Shown piece after piece: positions 36,336 to 45,453 of a stretch of DNA of 64,000 nt. This DNA is from Halothece sp. PCC 7418 (GTDB lineage Bacteria > Cyanobacteriota > Cyanobacteriia > Cyanobacteriales > Rubidibacteraceae). The stretch lies in contig NC_019779.1 of NCBI RefSeq assembly GCF_000317635.1, positions 2,852,001 to 2,916,000 on the forward strand. Direction: 5' to 3'. The position numbers and the translations under genes are program-made. How positions within the stretch are numbered: position 1 is the stretch's first letter; the number at the start of each line of letters is the position of its first letter. Under the pieces are notes generated by a model. The model was not told where the DNA came from. It ran no database searches and saw only the letters and a program-made list of their open reading frames with translations.

Positions 36336-37274
36336 ATGAATGATCAATATTTAAATAAAATTACGCTTGGAAACTGTTTAGACCATCTTCCTAATTTAGA
36401 ATCAGAAAGCATCGACTTATTATTATCTGATATTCCTTATGGGATTAGTTTAGACGATTGGGATGTTCTGCATAATAACACCAATTCTGCATTACTTGGA
36501 AAATCGCCAGCGCAAGAAGGAAAATCAGGGTTTAAGAGAAGAGGAAAACCGATTAATGGTTGGTCACAAGCAGATCGCAATATCGGTTTAGAATATCAAA
36601 AATGGTGTCAAAGTTGGGCAGAATTTGTTTATCCGAAAATGAAAAACGGATCATTTTTGTTTATTTTTGGCGCAAGACGAACCATCCACCGCGCGATTAA
36701 TGCCTTTGAAGATAGCGGTTTTTTACTTAAGGATATTTTAGCTTGGAAAAAATCAACGGCTCACCACAGGGCGCAACGAGTGAGTGGTGTGTTAGAAAAA
36801 AGAGGAATGGAAGCAGAAGCCGAAAAATGGGAAGGATGGCGTTTAGGAAATTTAGCACCGATTTGGGAGCCCATTTTATGGTTGATGAAACCCTATAAAA
36901 TTGGTGGAACAATTACAGATAATCTCCTCGAAAATGAAGTAGGAGCAATTAATATTGATGCTTGTGTCGAAAATGGACAGAAAGCAACCAATTTACTAGA
37001 GTTTAGTTTTAGAAAAGACGAAAAGCGGATTCACGAAGCCCAAAAACCTCTGGATTTAATTGCATATTTGATAACACTGACGACGCGAGAACATCAGCTG
37101 ATTTTAGATCCATTTATGGGTGGTGGAACAACCGCAGTAGCAGCCAAGCAACTGCATCGAAATTATATTGGTTTTGAAATCAATCCAACGTATTATGAAG
37201 AATCACTATTAAGATTTAAAAGTGCTACAAGTCAAAAAGAAAAATTAGAACAAGAACAATTCTCTCTATTTTAG
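36336..37274 (+). CDS. HindIII-family adenine-specific DNA methyltransferase
   Basis: The 312-residue product is an N6-adenine methyltransferase of the beta type. The catalytic motif IV is 'LLSDIPYG' (DIPYG, like M.HindIII, in place of DPPY) near residue 31-36. The SAM-binding motif I, 'ILDPFMGGGTTAVAAKQL', is at about 252-269, near the C-terminus. It starts five bases after the nuclease remnant. By homology and linkage it should methylate AAGCTT. It is intact, so the host may keep AAGCTT methylation as a solitary methylase after losing the nuclease. Confidence 0.9.
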   Translation: MNDQYLNKITLGNCLDHLPNLESESIDLLLSDIPYGISLDDWDVLHNNTNSALLGKSPAQEGKSGFKRRGKPINGWSQADRNIGLEYQKWCQSWAEFVYPKMKNGSFLFIFGARRTIHRAINAFEDSGFLLKDILAWKKSTAHHRAQRVSGVLEKRGMEAEAEKWEGWRLGNLAPIWEPILWLMKPYKIGGTITDNLLENEVGAINIDACVENGQKATNLLEFSFRKDEKRIHEAQKPLDLIAYLITLTTREHQLILDPFMGGGTTAVAAKQLHRNYIGFEINPTYYEESLLRFKSATSQKEKLEQEQFSLF

Positions 37275-37279
37275 TTAAA

Positions 37280-37422
37280 GATTAAGAAGCAGGAAGCGCG
37301 ATCGATGAGTTATCAGTGGTATTAGTTTGAGTTTGGGCATTAGCAATACTAAATAATAAGGGTAAAAATAATCCTAAAACTAAGTAGCCGAACCAGCGAC
37401 TGGGTAAAAGATGACGGAATCG
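37280..37422 (-). pseudogene. Remnant of a small exported or membrane protein
   Basis: On the minus strand an open frame ends at 37280 and reads 'HLLPSRWFGYLVLGLFLPLL' then 'FSIANAQTQTNTTDNSS'. This looks like a signal peptide or single membrane helix with an Ala-X-Ala site, but no ATG, GTG or TTG start is found before the in-frame stop at 37423-37425. It is probably the 3' end or a damaged copy of a small gene. No family is recognised. Confidence 0.3.
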
Positions 37423-37551
37423 TTACAATGTTCTCTATCCTTTTAACAAGCAACATATCTCTCCATGATGGAATAAAGCAAAAATATCTGCAAGGGCGAA
37501 GCGGAGGAAATAAATTAGAACTGCTACAACCGATAGATCAATGATCAATTT

Positions 37552-38448
37552 TTAATAAGACTGCTGCATAATTTCGAGATAAATATGTTCTAAACGAATC
37601 GGTTGTCGGGTTAAAGCATCAAGGGGAATTCCTGAAAAAGCATCAACAATTGTTTGAAAATCTTGTAACTCTGGAAGCCAAAAGGCTAGGTCATTTCCGT
37701 AACGGCGCGGGGTATAACCTAAGGCTTTTCCCCGTGCGATGGCTTGGTCTTCTTCTTTGGTTTGAAGGGTAATAATTTCGGCTGCGGGAATCACTTTTTT
37801 TAGAGTTTCTAATGTTCCTTCCGCAATAATTTCTCCCGCTTTGAGAATGCCAATCCGTTGACAGAGTTTTTCTGCTTCATCTAAGAGATGCGTGGTTAAG
37901 AGAATGGTCATTCCCGAGTCTCGTAAATGGTTAATTAAAGCCCAGATTTCATAACGAGTTTCGATATCTAAGCCAGTGGTTGGTTCATCTAAAATAACAA
38001 GTTTAGGTTGATGAATTAAAGCGACTGCAATATTAAGTCGGCGTTGCATTCCTCCGCTTAAATCTGAGACAATGCTCTGGGCGCGATCGCGCAGTTGAAC
38101 CGCTTCTAAACACCAGTTAATTCTTGCTTTTCTTTCCTTGCGATTTAAGCCATATAATTGACCGTAAAAATTGAGATTTTCTTGACAAGAAAGACTTTTA
38201 TAAAGTAAGTTTTCTTGCGGTGCAATGCCAATTAAACCTTTGGTTTGTTCAGAAATCGGTTGTTGATTGAACTCAATCGTCCCGCGATCGCGCAACAATA
38301 AATTACATAAAATATTAATCGTGGTTGTTTTCCCCGCCCCATTGGGACCTAATAACCCATAAACTTCCTCTGGATAGGCAGTTAACGAGAGATTCCGCAA
38401 CACCTCTCGCGATCCATACGCCTTACATAACCCCTCAATCTTCAGCAC
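37552..38448 (-). CDS. ABC exporter ATP-binding protein (ABC-2 type)
   Basis: The 298-residue product has Walker A 'GPNGAGKTTTINIL', signature 'SDLSGGMQRRLN' and Walker B 'LVILDEPTTGLD', then a C-terminal extension of about 70 residues typical of drug/lipid exporter ATPases (DrrA-like). It pairs with the permease gene that starts just upstream on the same strand (three bases between them), forming a two-gene export system. The cargo cannot be told from the sequence. It is convergent with the methyltransferase side of the restriction-modification remnant. Confidence 0.92.
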   Translation of the reverse strand: MLKIEGLCKAYGSREVLRNLSLTAYPEEVYGLLGPNGAGKTTTINILCNLLLRDRGTIEFNQQPISEQTKGLIGIAPQENLLYKSLSCQENLNFYGQLYGLNRKERKARINWCLEAVQLRDRAQSIVSDLSGGMQRRLNIAVALIHQPKLVILDEPTTGLDIETRYEIWALINHLRDSGMTILLTTHLLDEAEKLCQRIGILKAGEIIAEGTLETLKKVIPAAEIITLQTKEEDQAIARGKALGYTPRRYGNDLAFWLPELQDFQTIVDAFSGIPLDALTRQPIRLEHIYLEIMQQSY

Positions 38449-38451
38449 CGC

Positions 38452-39225
38452 CTACAGTCTCCTTTCCCGTCGTAGCATTCCCTGATAAGACAACCAACCC
38501 CCAACCATCATCAACGGCGTAAACACCACCAGAAAGCCTAAATGAGATTGTAAATCACTGAGGGGCTCCCCTTGCGCCCAAAGTCCTAATAACGCCTCGT
38601 TCATGTGATAAATGGGGTTAAATGCTGCAATCTTAAGCAAACTTTCAGGAAACAGAGAAGCAGGAAGAAATGTTCCCCCTAAAATAAGTAAGGGAACCCC
38701 AAATGCAGCCACAAGCGCATTAACATCTTCGGTTCGACGAGCCAACTGAGTCCCTAAAATGAAGCCCAGACCCACATAAGCCGAAATACTCATTAAAATA
38801 ACCAATAATCCTAATAACAAATGCTGTTCAATACGGACACCCAGAAATGCACCAACACAATAAACTAATATCCCTTGACCCAATCCAATACAAGCATGGG
38901 CAACAAAAATCCCCAGAAAGTAGGAGAAGCCACTTAACGGCGAGAGAAAGAGACGTTTCAAGGTATGTTGTTCTCTCTCCGCCACCACCGTCGCCACGCT
39001 TCCCCCCAAGCAACTAAAAAAAAGGGCTGCCCCCACCAGGGTGACTGGCGCAGCATTGGTAAACGCTTCTGCTGTGGATAAATTTGCGCGATCGGCCAAA
39101 ATTACGCCATTAAGCAGCAAAATTGTAATCGGGAAGATGCCCCAAAAAATCAAACTGCGTCGCCGTCGTCCTAATTCTAATAAAATGCGCTGGGCAACTG
39201 CTATCGTCTCGCGCCAATATTTCAT
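38452..39225 (-). CDS. ABC-2 type exporter permease
   Basis: The product is about 257 residues from ATG 39225; the earlier ATG at 39270 lies in the divergent gene and is less likely. It shows six hydrophobic segments and the ABC-2 permease pattern, with '[23 protein letters not shown]' before helix 3 and '[20 protein letters not shown]' before the last third. It belongs with the ATPase at 37552-38448. The start is divergent from the desaturase gene with only 30 bases between the two ATG codons, so the promoters must overlap the coding regions or be shared. Confidence 0.88.
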   Translation of the reverse strand: MKYWRETIAVAQRILLELGRRRRSLIFWGIFPITILLLNGVILADRANLSTAEAFTNAAPVTLVGAALFFSCLGGSVATVVAEREQHTLKRLFLSPLSGFSYFLGIFVAHACIGLGQGILVYCVGAFLGVRIEQHLLLGLLVILMSISAYVGLGFILGTQLARRTEDVNALVAAFGVPLLILGGTFLPASLFPESLLKIAAFNPIYHMNEALLGLWAQGEPLSDLQSHLGFLVVFTPLMMVGGWLSYQGMLRRERRL

Positions 39226-39255
39226 TGTGTGAGGAATTATCGCTTCTGTTTTTTT

Positions 39256-41202
39256 ATGGATCAACGTCAATCATCTAACTTTCCTTTTCTTTCGTCAATT
39301 TCTCGTCGCAGACTGCTACAACTGTTAGGAGTCGGAACGGTAACAGGTGTTCTGGGTTACTCTCGTTTAGTGAAACCCCAGCCCGCGATCGCGCAGACCA
39401 TTAATCTGGAACTTCCTCGGTACTCATCACAGAAAAAAAGTGTGGTTGTGGTCGGTGCAGGTTTAGCGGGTTTAGCCTGTGCTTATGAACTCAGCCAGCG
39501 GGGGTTTGAAGTGACGCTATTAGAAAAATCCCCGCAACTTGGCGGAAAAATTGCTAGTTGGGACATTCAAGTGGGAGAAGAAACCTTCCGCATGGAACAC
39601 GGCTTCCACGGCTTCTTCCCGCAATATTACAACTTTAATCAGCTTTTAGAAGAACTCAACGCCATAGATAATTTACATTCCCTTGAGTTTTATTCTGTCG
39701 TCTTCCGAGATGGCGAATATAACCCCGAAGTATTTCGTCCCAATCATTCCGCATTTCCCTGGAATATTGTTGATCTCGCTATTTCCTCTTCTAACCGCCT
39801 GCGCTGGGGAATCGATCTCACCGATCCCAAACATTGGGAAGTCTTCCGAGAAATTGGCGGATTTCATATTCCCGACACCTTTAAACGGTTAGACAACATT
39901 GCTGTTTCCGACTGGGTAGAAGGAAGTTTTCCCCGTGGCTTATATGATTTATACTTTCTTCCCTTTGCCAAATCAAGTCTTAATGCACCGAATAAACTCA
40001 GTGTTGGGGAACTAATGCAATTTTTCCACTTCTACTTCTTTGGTAACCCCGAAGGACTCGCGTTTAATGGGACGAATGACGATATGGGAACCAGTATTGT
40101 TCAACCCATTTCTCAAGCTATCCAAAATAAGGGCGGAACCATCGTCACGGAAGCGGAAGTGACGAAAATTCATTGTCAAAACGGAAAAATTACCTCTCTC
40201 AACTACCAGAAAGGAACCGCGCAACCGAAAGCGGGTTTCTGGGTGGAAAAAAATCCGCATCTTAGCGATGAAAAGGTTAGTTACTATGGCGCAGGAGATA
40301 ACGTTTATTTCTCCACAAAAGAAGCAACCGAAGCCATTTCCCTAACTTGTACTCATCAAGGCTGTACCGTCAAACGCCAAGCCGATGGACAATTCCTCTG
40401 TCCTTGTCATGGGTCATTATTTGCAGCAGATGGTAAAGTTCTCAGTGGTCCTGCGAAACAAGATTTACCCCGTTTGCAAGTGATTCAACAGAAAAATAGT
40501 GCGATTCAGTTAGTGGGAATGAACCCCGATGATCAGGGTGAACAGAAATTAGTCGCGGATTATTTTGTCTTCGCCACAGATGTTCCAGGGGTGAAACATT
40601 TATTTTCTCTTGCTGAAGGCGAGATGAACCCTGAACAAACCACAAAAATTAACGAACTTGCGGTTGCTGATCCCTTTGCAGTGGGAAGATTCTGGTTTGA
40701 TCGAGATTTTGAATGGGAACACAGTAATTTTGCCTCTCTCTCTGGCTATCATCTCACCGATAGCATTTGCTTGTATCATCGTATCCAAACTGAATACATT
40801 GCGTGGCATGAAAAAACTGGGGGAAGTGTGGTTGAACTTCATGCCTATTGCTATCCCGAACAAGAGTTTCCCGATCAAACCACTTTGCTAAATACCTTCG
40901 AGGCGGAACTTTACGAAATTGTTCCCGAACTAACCAACGCCACCATGCTGCATCGCGAACTCGTCAATCAAAAGAACTTCTCTGGTTATCCTCCTGGTAG
41001 CTATGCCAACCGTCCAGCAACCGAAACTGACATTCCTAATCTTTTCTTTGCTGGAGATTGGGTGAAAATGCCTTTCCCTTGTGGCTTAATGGAACGGGCG
41101 GTGAGTAGTGGCTTTTTAGCAGCCAATGCCATCTTAGATCAACAAGGGTTACAACAGCGTAAATTATTTTCGGTGAAACCAGAAGGCATTTTTACAATTT
41201 AG
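39256..41202 (+). CDS. Carotenoid desaturase/methyltransferase of the CrtU/CruE type with inserted Rieske domain
   Basis: The product is 648 residues from ATG 39256. A twin-arginine signal ('[16 protein letters not shown]') precedes the FAD-binding motif '[21 protein letters not shown]' split by short spacing (about 57-77), and '[16 protein letters not shown]' closes the FAD domain. In the middle a Rieske [2Fe-2S] site is inserted: 'CTHQGC' and 'CPCHGS' (about 364-385). This combination is known for the beta-carotene desaturase/methyltransferase group that makes aromatic carotenoids (CrtU, CruE of the synechoxanthin pathway). The two CruH-like genes downstream at 41926 and 42968 support that assignment. 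Start 39229 is less likely because it overlaps the permease. Confidence 0.75.
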   Translation: MDQRQSSNFPFLSSISRRRLLQLLGVGTVTGVLGYSRLVKPQPAIAQTINLELPRYSSQKKSVVVVGAGLAGLACAYELSQRGFEVTLLEKSPQLGGKIASWDIQVGEETFRMEHGFHGFFPQYYNFNQLLEELNAIDNLHSLEFYSVVFRDGEYNPEVFRPNHSAFPWNIVDLAISSSNRLRWGIDLTDPKHWEVFREIGGFHIPDTFKRLDNIAVSDWVEGSFPRGLYDLYFLPFAKSSLNAPNKLSVGELMQFFHFYFFGNPEGLAFNGTNDDMGTSIVQPISQAIQNKGGTIVTEAEVTKIHCQNGKITSLNYQKGTAQPKAGFWVEKNPHLSDEKVSYYGAGDNVYFSTKEATEAISLTCTHQGCTVKRQADGQFLCPCHGSLFAADGKVLSGPAKQDLPRLQVIQQKNSAIQLVGMNPDDQGEQKLVADYFVFATDVPGVKHLFSLAEGEMNPEQTTKINELAVADPFAVGRFWFDRDFEWEHSNFASLSGYHLTDSICLYHRIQTEYIAWHEKTGGSVVELHAYCYPEQEFPDQTTLLNTFEAELYEIVPELTNATMLHRELVNQKNFSGYPPGSYANRPATETDIPNLFFAGDWVKMPFPCGLMERAVSSGFLAANAILDQQGLQQRKLFSVKPEGIFTI

Positions 41203-41294
41203 ATTCAAAGCGGTCTTTTTGTCCCTCTAGTCTCCCACGGGCTTGAGAGGGAAGTGCTATCTTAGAGGTGTTACCAAAGTACAACCCCCTCCCG

Positions 41295-41501
41295 ATGAAA
41301 CGAACGATTCATTTACCCGACGAGTTAGCCCAACAAATCGAGGCATATCTCAATCAACACCCCGAAGAAAACTGGTCTAGCCTTGCTCAAAAAGGATTGA
41401 AGCAGGTGATTCGTCCTAAAGACCCTTCTAAACTGCTTGCTGTCGCAGGAAGTGTGGAACTCCCTGCTGATGCTTCTACCAATGAAGACAAGTATCACTA
41501 A
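41295..41501 (+). CDS. Antitoxin of a VapBC-type pair
   Basis: The 68-residue product from ATG 41295 (an earlier start at 41268 is possible) begins 'MKRTIHLPDELAQQIEAYL', a ribbon-helix-helix type beginning with a positively charged strand and helix that would bind DNA, followed by an acidic C-terminus that could mask the toxin. The stop overlaps the first base of the PIN-domain gene (TAATG), the usual coupled layout. The pair is inserted between the CruE-like and CruH-like genes. Confidence 0.75.
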   Translation: MKRTIHLPDELAQQIEAYLNQHPEENWSSLAQKGLKQVIRPKDPSKLLAVAGSVELPADASTNEDKYH

Positions 41502-41917
41502 TGAAGTTAGTGGTTGATACAGGACCCTTTATTGCTATTTTCAGTCGGAGTGATTCTGAACATGAAAACTGCTTAAGGGGATATCAACAAATCATATCTG
41601 AAGGTGATGAACTTTATACCTCTTTTCCGATCTTCTGTGAAGTCCACAAATTGCTATTACAAAGACTTGGAGATCGCGTTGCTAGAAACCAGTTAATTGC
41701 CCTAGAAGAAGCAGTTTCTATTGTTCCCTTTGAATTAATGGATATTCAAGACGCGATCGCGCTAGTCAGTTCCATCCCCCAATGGAAAGGAACGCTACAA
41801 GATGCTTCAATTGTTATCCTCACCCGCACCTTAAATTGTCCCGTCTGGACATTAGATTACCGAGACTTCTCTAGATTTAATGATCTGGAGTTTTGGACTC
41901 CCAAAATAGAAAAATAG
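41501..41917 (+). CDS. PIN-domain toxin (VapC-like ribonuclease)
   Basis: The 138-residue product is a PIN domain. The first acidic residue is in 'LVVDTGPFIAIF' (residues 3-14), another in 'FCEVHKLLLQR', and 'DIQDAIALVSSIPQWKGTLQDAS' and 'TLDYRDFSRF' supply the other carboxylates and the signature Asp near the C-terminus. PIN toxins cleave tRNA or rRNA when their antitoxin is lost. It overlaps the antitoxin by one base and its 3' end overlaps an earlier in-frame ATG of the Rieske gene. Conserved acidic residues appear intact, so it should be functional. Confidence 0.85.
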   Translation: MKLVVDTGPFIAIFSRSDSEHENCLRGYQQIISEGDELYTSFPIFCEVHKLLLQRLGDRVARNQLIALEEAVSIVPFELMDIQDAIALVSSIPQWKGTLQDASIVILTRTLNCPVWTLDYRDFSRFNDLEFWTPKIEK

Positions 41918-41925
41918 TAAAAACA

Positions 41926-42948
41926 ATGACAGACTCAGTGCGTGAAGTAGGAATTAATCCCAATCATTGGTATGTGGTCGCCCGTAGCAGCGAAGTGACA
42001 ACAGACCCTTATGCGGTTACCCTATGGAAACAACCGATTGTTCTCTACCGCCAAAGTGATGGACAAGTTTGCGCTTTAGAAGACCGTTGTCCCCATCGTT
42101 TTGTGAGACTCAGTGAGGGGAAACTCCAGCGCGATCGCGTAGAATGTGCTTATCACGGTTGGCAATTTAATGCTGAGGGAAAATGTGTTTCGATTCCTTA
42201 TTTAACAGAGAAGCAAAAGTTACCCCCCTGTCAGCTTCGTGTCTATCCCGTCCAAGAAGGAGATGGCTTTATTTGGGTCTTTCTGGGGGATGAAACCGCA
42301 ACCGTTCCCCGTTTCCAAGTTCCTGAATGGGATCATCTCAACTATATTGCAACCGTTTCTGTGATTGAAACTCAAGCCCACTATTCTTATCTCATTGAAA
42401 ACTTGATGGATATGTATCATGGGCATTTACATGAAGATTGGCAAGCCTGGACAGATGCTAAGTTAGAAAATATCGAGGAAGATGACAGCCAAGTTCACGG
42501 CTACTACAACGCCCAGAGTTATTACCGAATTGATAAAATTTGGTCGATTTCACAACTGTTTTTCCCCAGTTTACGGCAACTGCACCCAGAACCGTTAACG
42601 GTAAGCTATATCTATCCCCATTGGGTTTCGACGTTGGGGGAGGATTTCAAAATCTACTGTCTCTTTTCTCCCATTCATGAAACCGCCACTCGCGCTTATC
42701 TGATTCACTTTACTTCTTTAAATGCGTTTTGGCGACTGCATAAACTCCCCGTTTGGTTTCGTCGTGGCTTGAAAAATGCCCTCTTTGGTTCAGCGCAAAA
42801 GCTGTTAGATGGGTTAGTGCGTCAAGATGTGGCCATGATTGAACAAGAACAACAAGCCTTTTTACAAAACCCCAATCAAAAGGGCTATGAGTTTAATCCA
42901 GTTTTGGGGAGTGTGCAACGATTGATTCGTAAACAAGCATCAGCTTAA
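41926..42948 (+). CDS. Rieske-type non-heme iron oxygenase, CruH-like N-terminal half
   Basis: The product is about 340 residues from ATG 41926; the in-frame ATG at 41893 lies in the toxin gene. An N-terminal Rieske domain has 'CPHRF' and 'CAYHGWQF' (about 48-75) as [2Fe-2S] ligands. A catalytic domain follows with the mononuclear-iron motif 'ENLMDMYHGHLH' (about 152-163). It is followed closely by a methyltransferase gene. In Synechococcus, CruH, needed for synechoxanthin, has been described as joining a Rieske and a methyltransferase part; here they are two genes. The likely reaction is oxidation of an aromatic-ring methyl group of the carotenoid. Confidence 0.72.
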   Translation: MTDSVREVGINPNHWYVVARSSEVTTDPYAVTLWKQPIVLYRQSDGQVCALEDRCPHRFVRLSEGKLQRDRVECAYHGWQFNAEGKCVSIPYLTEKQKLPPCQLRVYPVQEGDGFIWVFLGDETATVPRFQVPEWDHLNYIATVSVIETQAHYSYLIENLMDMYHGHLHEDWQAWTDAKLENIEEDDSQVHGYYNAQSYYRIDKIWSISQLFFPSLRQLHPEPLTVSYIYPHWVSTLGEDFKIYCLFSPIHETATRAYLIHFTSLNAFWRLHKLPVWFRRGLKNALFGSAQKLLDGLVRQDVAMIEQEQQAFLQNPNQKGYEFNPVLGSVQRLIRKQASA

Positions 42949-42967
42949 TATCTAGGAGATTAAATCT

Positions 42968-43591
42968 GTGGCGACTATTCTACGGAAATGGAGTTATCAA
43001 TATCAATGGTTGTATGACACGATCGCGCAACTGTCTGCTTTAGCTGTCGGCGGAGAAGCCCGCTTCCGACAACTGGCGTTAAAAGGATTAAACCTTGACC
43101 AGCATAGCCAAATTTTAGACTTATGCTGTGGGGCAGGGCAAACCACCCAATTTCTGCTGCAATATTCTCACCATGTCACCGGGTTAGATGCCTCACCACT
43201 GGCGTTAGAACGGGCAAAAAAACGCGCTCCAGAGGCGAATTATGTGGAAGGATTAGCCGAAGAACTCCCTTTTGCAAGTGCAAGTTTTGATTTGGTGCAA
43301 ACCAGCGTTGCCTTACATGAAATGACACCCAAACAACTAACCCAAATCTTAACGGAAGTCTATCGAGTTTTGAAACTGGGGGGAATCTTTGCTTGTATCG
43401 ACTTGCATCAACCGCACAATCCGATTTTTGTGCCGGGGTTAGCGATCTTTATGACTTTATTTGAAACCGAAACCGCCTGGGAGTTTGTCAAAATTAATTT
43501 ATCTGAGAAACTGAGCGCGATCGGATTTAAAGACTGTCAGCAAACCTTTTATGCAGGAGGAAGTTTACAAGTGGTGCAAGGGAAAAAATAA
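42968..43591 (+). CDS. SAM-dependent methyltransferase, CruH-like C-terminal half
   Basis: The 207-residue product starts at GTG 42968 behind AGGAG and has the class I SAM site 'ILDLCCGAGQTTQFLL' near residue 50, 'VTGLDASPLAL' and 'FDLVQTSVALHEM'. It lies 19 bases after the Rieske oxygenase gene and is probably translated from the same transcript. Placed here it most likely acts on the same carotenoid pathway. A general quinone or lipid methyltransferase cannot be excluded by sequence. A hairpin-like CCTCTCCAGAGG lies just after it. Confidence 0.75.
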   Translation: MATILRKWSYQYQWLYDTIAQLSALAVGGEARFRQLALKGLNLDQHSQILDLCCGAGQTTQFLLQYSHHVTGLDASPLALERAKKRAPEANYVEGLAEELPFASASFDLVQTSVALHEMTPKQLTQILTEVYRVLKLGGIFACIDLHQPHNPIFVPGLAIFMTLFETETAWEFVKINLSEKLSAIGFKDCQQTFYAGGSLQVVQGKK

Positions 43592-43697
43592 GCAAGCCTC
43601 TCCAGAGGAAAATGTTAAATTAGTGGAGTATAAGCGGATTGTCAAGAGCAATCTCACTTGTTTCTCTAGAAAATAACGATTAACGGCACTTAAACCT

Positions 43698-44342
43698 ATG
43701 ATTTCAGCTAAATCTTTTTCTCTAGCATTATTTTTAACCCCTTTGGTTTGGACAGGAAATAGTTTATCAGTCCAAGCAGAATCACCTGCACCTGCACCCG
43801 GTGTCGGTAGCACTCAAGCCAGTCTCCTCACAGAAGACACGAAGATCTCTGATCAAGAAGCAACAACTGACGATCAGGTCGCGCAAGTCCGCCGTCGTCC
43901 TAGAAGCGTCCGCCGTGAACCGGTGAGCCCCAATTATATTGGCGTGGGCTTAAATCTAGGGCTAGATGGTGACACTGCTCTAGGTAACACTGAATTTGCA
44001 GTTAACGGCAGAATTAAAATTGCTCCCAACATTTCTTTCCGCCCTGGTGCAGTGATTGGAGAAAATGCGGTTATTTTAGTTCCTGTCACCTATGACTTTA
44101 CGGCTCAAGATGTCACCGTTACTGAAGAGTCTTTTGCTTTAACGCCCTATGTTGGCGGGGGAGTTTTCTTTACAACCGATGATGAATCAGAAGATGATTT
44201 GGGCGCGTTAGTTACTGCTGGTTTAGATATTCCAGTTTCTCGTCAATTTACGGCTAATGCTGGCTTAAATATTGGCTTTGTTAATGACGACACGGAATTC
44301 GGATTATTACTGGGGATTGCTTACAATATTCCGAGTAATTAA
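43698..44342 (+). CDS. Probable outer-membrane beta-barrel protein
   Basis: The 214-residue product has a signal peptide (about 1-28, ending 'LSVQAES'), an Ala/Pro/acidic spacer, a basic patch 'RRRPRSVRRE' at about 66-75, and then alternating hydrophobic/polar strands with Gly turns ('YIGVGLNLGLDGD', 'GRIKIAPNISFRPGAVIG', 'AFTPYVGGGVFF'-like). This is the pattern of a small 8-strand barrel of the outer membrane. The C-terminus ends 'LLLGIAYNIPSN', without the usual final Phe. No known function is assigned. Confidence 0.65.
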   Translation: MISAKSFSLALFLTPLVWTGNSLSVQAESPAPAPGVGSTQASLLTEDTKISDQEATTDDQVAQVRRRPRSVRREPVSPNYIGVGLNLGLDGDTALGNTEFAVNGRIKIAPNISFRPGAVIGENAVILVPVTYDFTAQDVTVTEESFALTPYVGGGVFFTTDDESEDDLGALVTAGLDIPVSRQFTANAGLNIGFVNDDTEFGLLLGIAYNIPSN

Positions 44343-44544
44343 CCCACATCTTTCAGAGAGGGATTGACACTCCACCCCCCGCAAGGCGCAGGGTCGTTTC
44401 ATGCTTTTGAAATCAACTCGCCTGTGGGGAGATGGGGAGATCGTTCGTCAAAAAGTAAGAAAAAAGCATCGATTGCCCTCAAAACGGTAGTTGACGTATT
44501 CCAAGTAGTGCTATAGCCCTTCTCCTTGCGCGATCGCGCCTTCC
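44343..44544. other. Intergenic region with possible IS605-like end
   Basis: Bases 44362-44405 (ATTGACACTCCACCCCCCGC and AAGGCGCAGGG) resemble the guide hairpins found at the ends of IS200/IS605 elements in cyanobacteria. No transposase remains. The rest (44406-44544) shows nothing I can interpret. Confidence 0.3.
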
Positions 44545-45306
44545 CTACAGAATTTGTCGAGCCACACTCTCAAACACTTGATTAAGCTCGTGGTCAGGAT
44601 ATTGCACGGTAAATAAACCACTACTGGCTAACATCATCATCTCATCAGAATGAGGCAAAAGCCCAGCAACCCCAACATTATAAGTTTCTTCAACTTTGAC
44701 TTTTAACTCATCGAGGTCAAATGCTGTTGGTACTTTATTGACCAACATAAACATTTGGGGAACTTGTAGCTTGCGAGACACCTCTACCGTTACCGCAGTT
44801 CCTTGATAATCTTGGCTATCGGGGCGTAGAATCAGCACTAACGTATCAGAAATGGTGATTGAGAGAAGGGTTTCTTCATTCAAGCCAGGATGAGTATCAA
44901 TTAACAAATAATCTAAATTCAGTTCTTCGGCTAAGGCTTGCAAACCTTCACTTAAATATTCGATATCATAACCTTCTCGTAAAACCCGCGCAATATCTTC
45001 TGTACTCGTACTCGAAGGAACTAAATAAAGTTGACCTGTTGAGGAAGTTTTAGCTTGACCCAAAACCCTAGTGACATCATAAGATACTTGTGAAATGGGT
45101 AGTTTTCCCCAGACATAATCATTTAAGGAGGTTTGAATATCTTCATCATCAAACCCAAATAAAACATGAATTCCAGGGGACTGAATATCCGTGTCAACAA
45201 CTGCAACTCGTTTTCCCGATTTCGCAAGAACAGCAGAAAGATTGGCTGTTACATTTGACTTGCCAGTCCCTCCGCGATAAGAGTGAATAGAAACAATGTT
45301 GGTCAT
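44545..45306 (-). CDS. ParA/MinD-family ATPase with variant Walker A
   Basis: The product is about 253 residues from ATG 45306 behind AAGGAG. It is a P-loop ATPase with 'SIHSYRGGTGKSNVTANLS' in place of the standard K-G-G-x-x-K-[ST]: the signature lysine is Arg. Later motifs are 'VAVVDTDIQSPGIHVLFGF' and 'LLIDTHPGLNE', typical for the MinD/ParA group. Such ATPases position cargo such as chromosomes, division sites or carboxysomes on a surface. Two small genes precede it on the same strand: a coiled-coil protein and a 36-residue microprotein. This is not the chromosomal MinD or ParA, which would be in other loci. The C-terminus lacks an obvious amphipathic membrane helix. Confidence 0.88.
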   Translation of the reverse strand: MTNIVSIHSYRGGTGKSNVTANLSAVLAKSGKRVAVVDTDIQSPGIHVLFGFDDEDIQTSLNDYVWGKLPISQVSYDVTRVLGQAKTSSTGQLYLVPSSTSTEDIARVLREGYDIEYLSEGLQALAEELNLDYLLIDTHPGLNEETLLSITISDTLVLILRPDSQDYQGTAVTVEVSRKLQVPQMFMLVNKVPTAFDLDELKVKVEETYNVGVAGLLPHSDEMMMLASSGLFTVQYPDHELNQVFESVARQIL

Positions 45307-45342
45307 GAATTTACTCCTTGTCATTAATCAGAATGTCAGTCT

Positions 45343-45453
45343 TCAAAAATTAATCCTGTTGTTTCGCAACCGCTCAAGAAACCCAATCGTTTCAGAATCA
45401 AGGATTGCTCTTACAGCTTCTCCCGATCTGGAAAAAACTTCAATATTCAACAT
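45343..45453 (-). CDS. 36-residue microprotein between coiled-coil protein and ParA-like ATPase
   Basis: ATG 45453 to TGA 45343 encodes MLNIEVFSRSGEAVRAILDS followed by 'ETIGFLERLRNNRINF'. It overlaps the end of the coiled-coil gene by 14 bases and ends 36 bases before the ATPase start. Length and overlap suggest translational coupling. No known family is recognised; it is too short for the gene callers to report. Chance is possible, but the frame fits the space between two coupled genes well. Confidence 0.4.
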   Translation of the reverse strand: MLNIEVFSRSGEAVRAILDSETIGFLERLRNNRINF

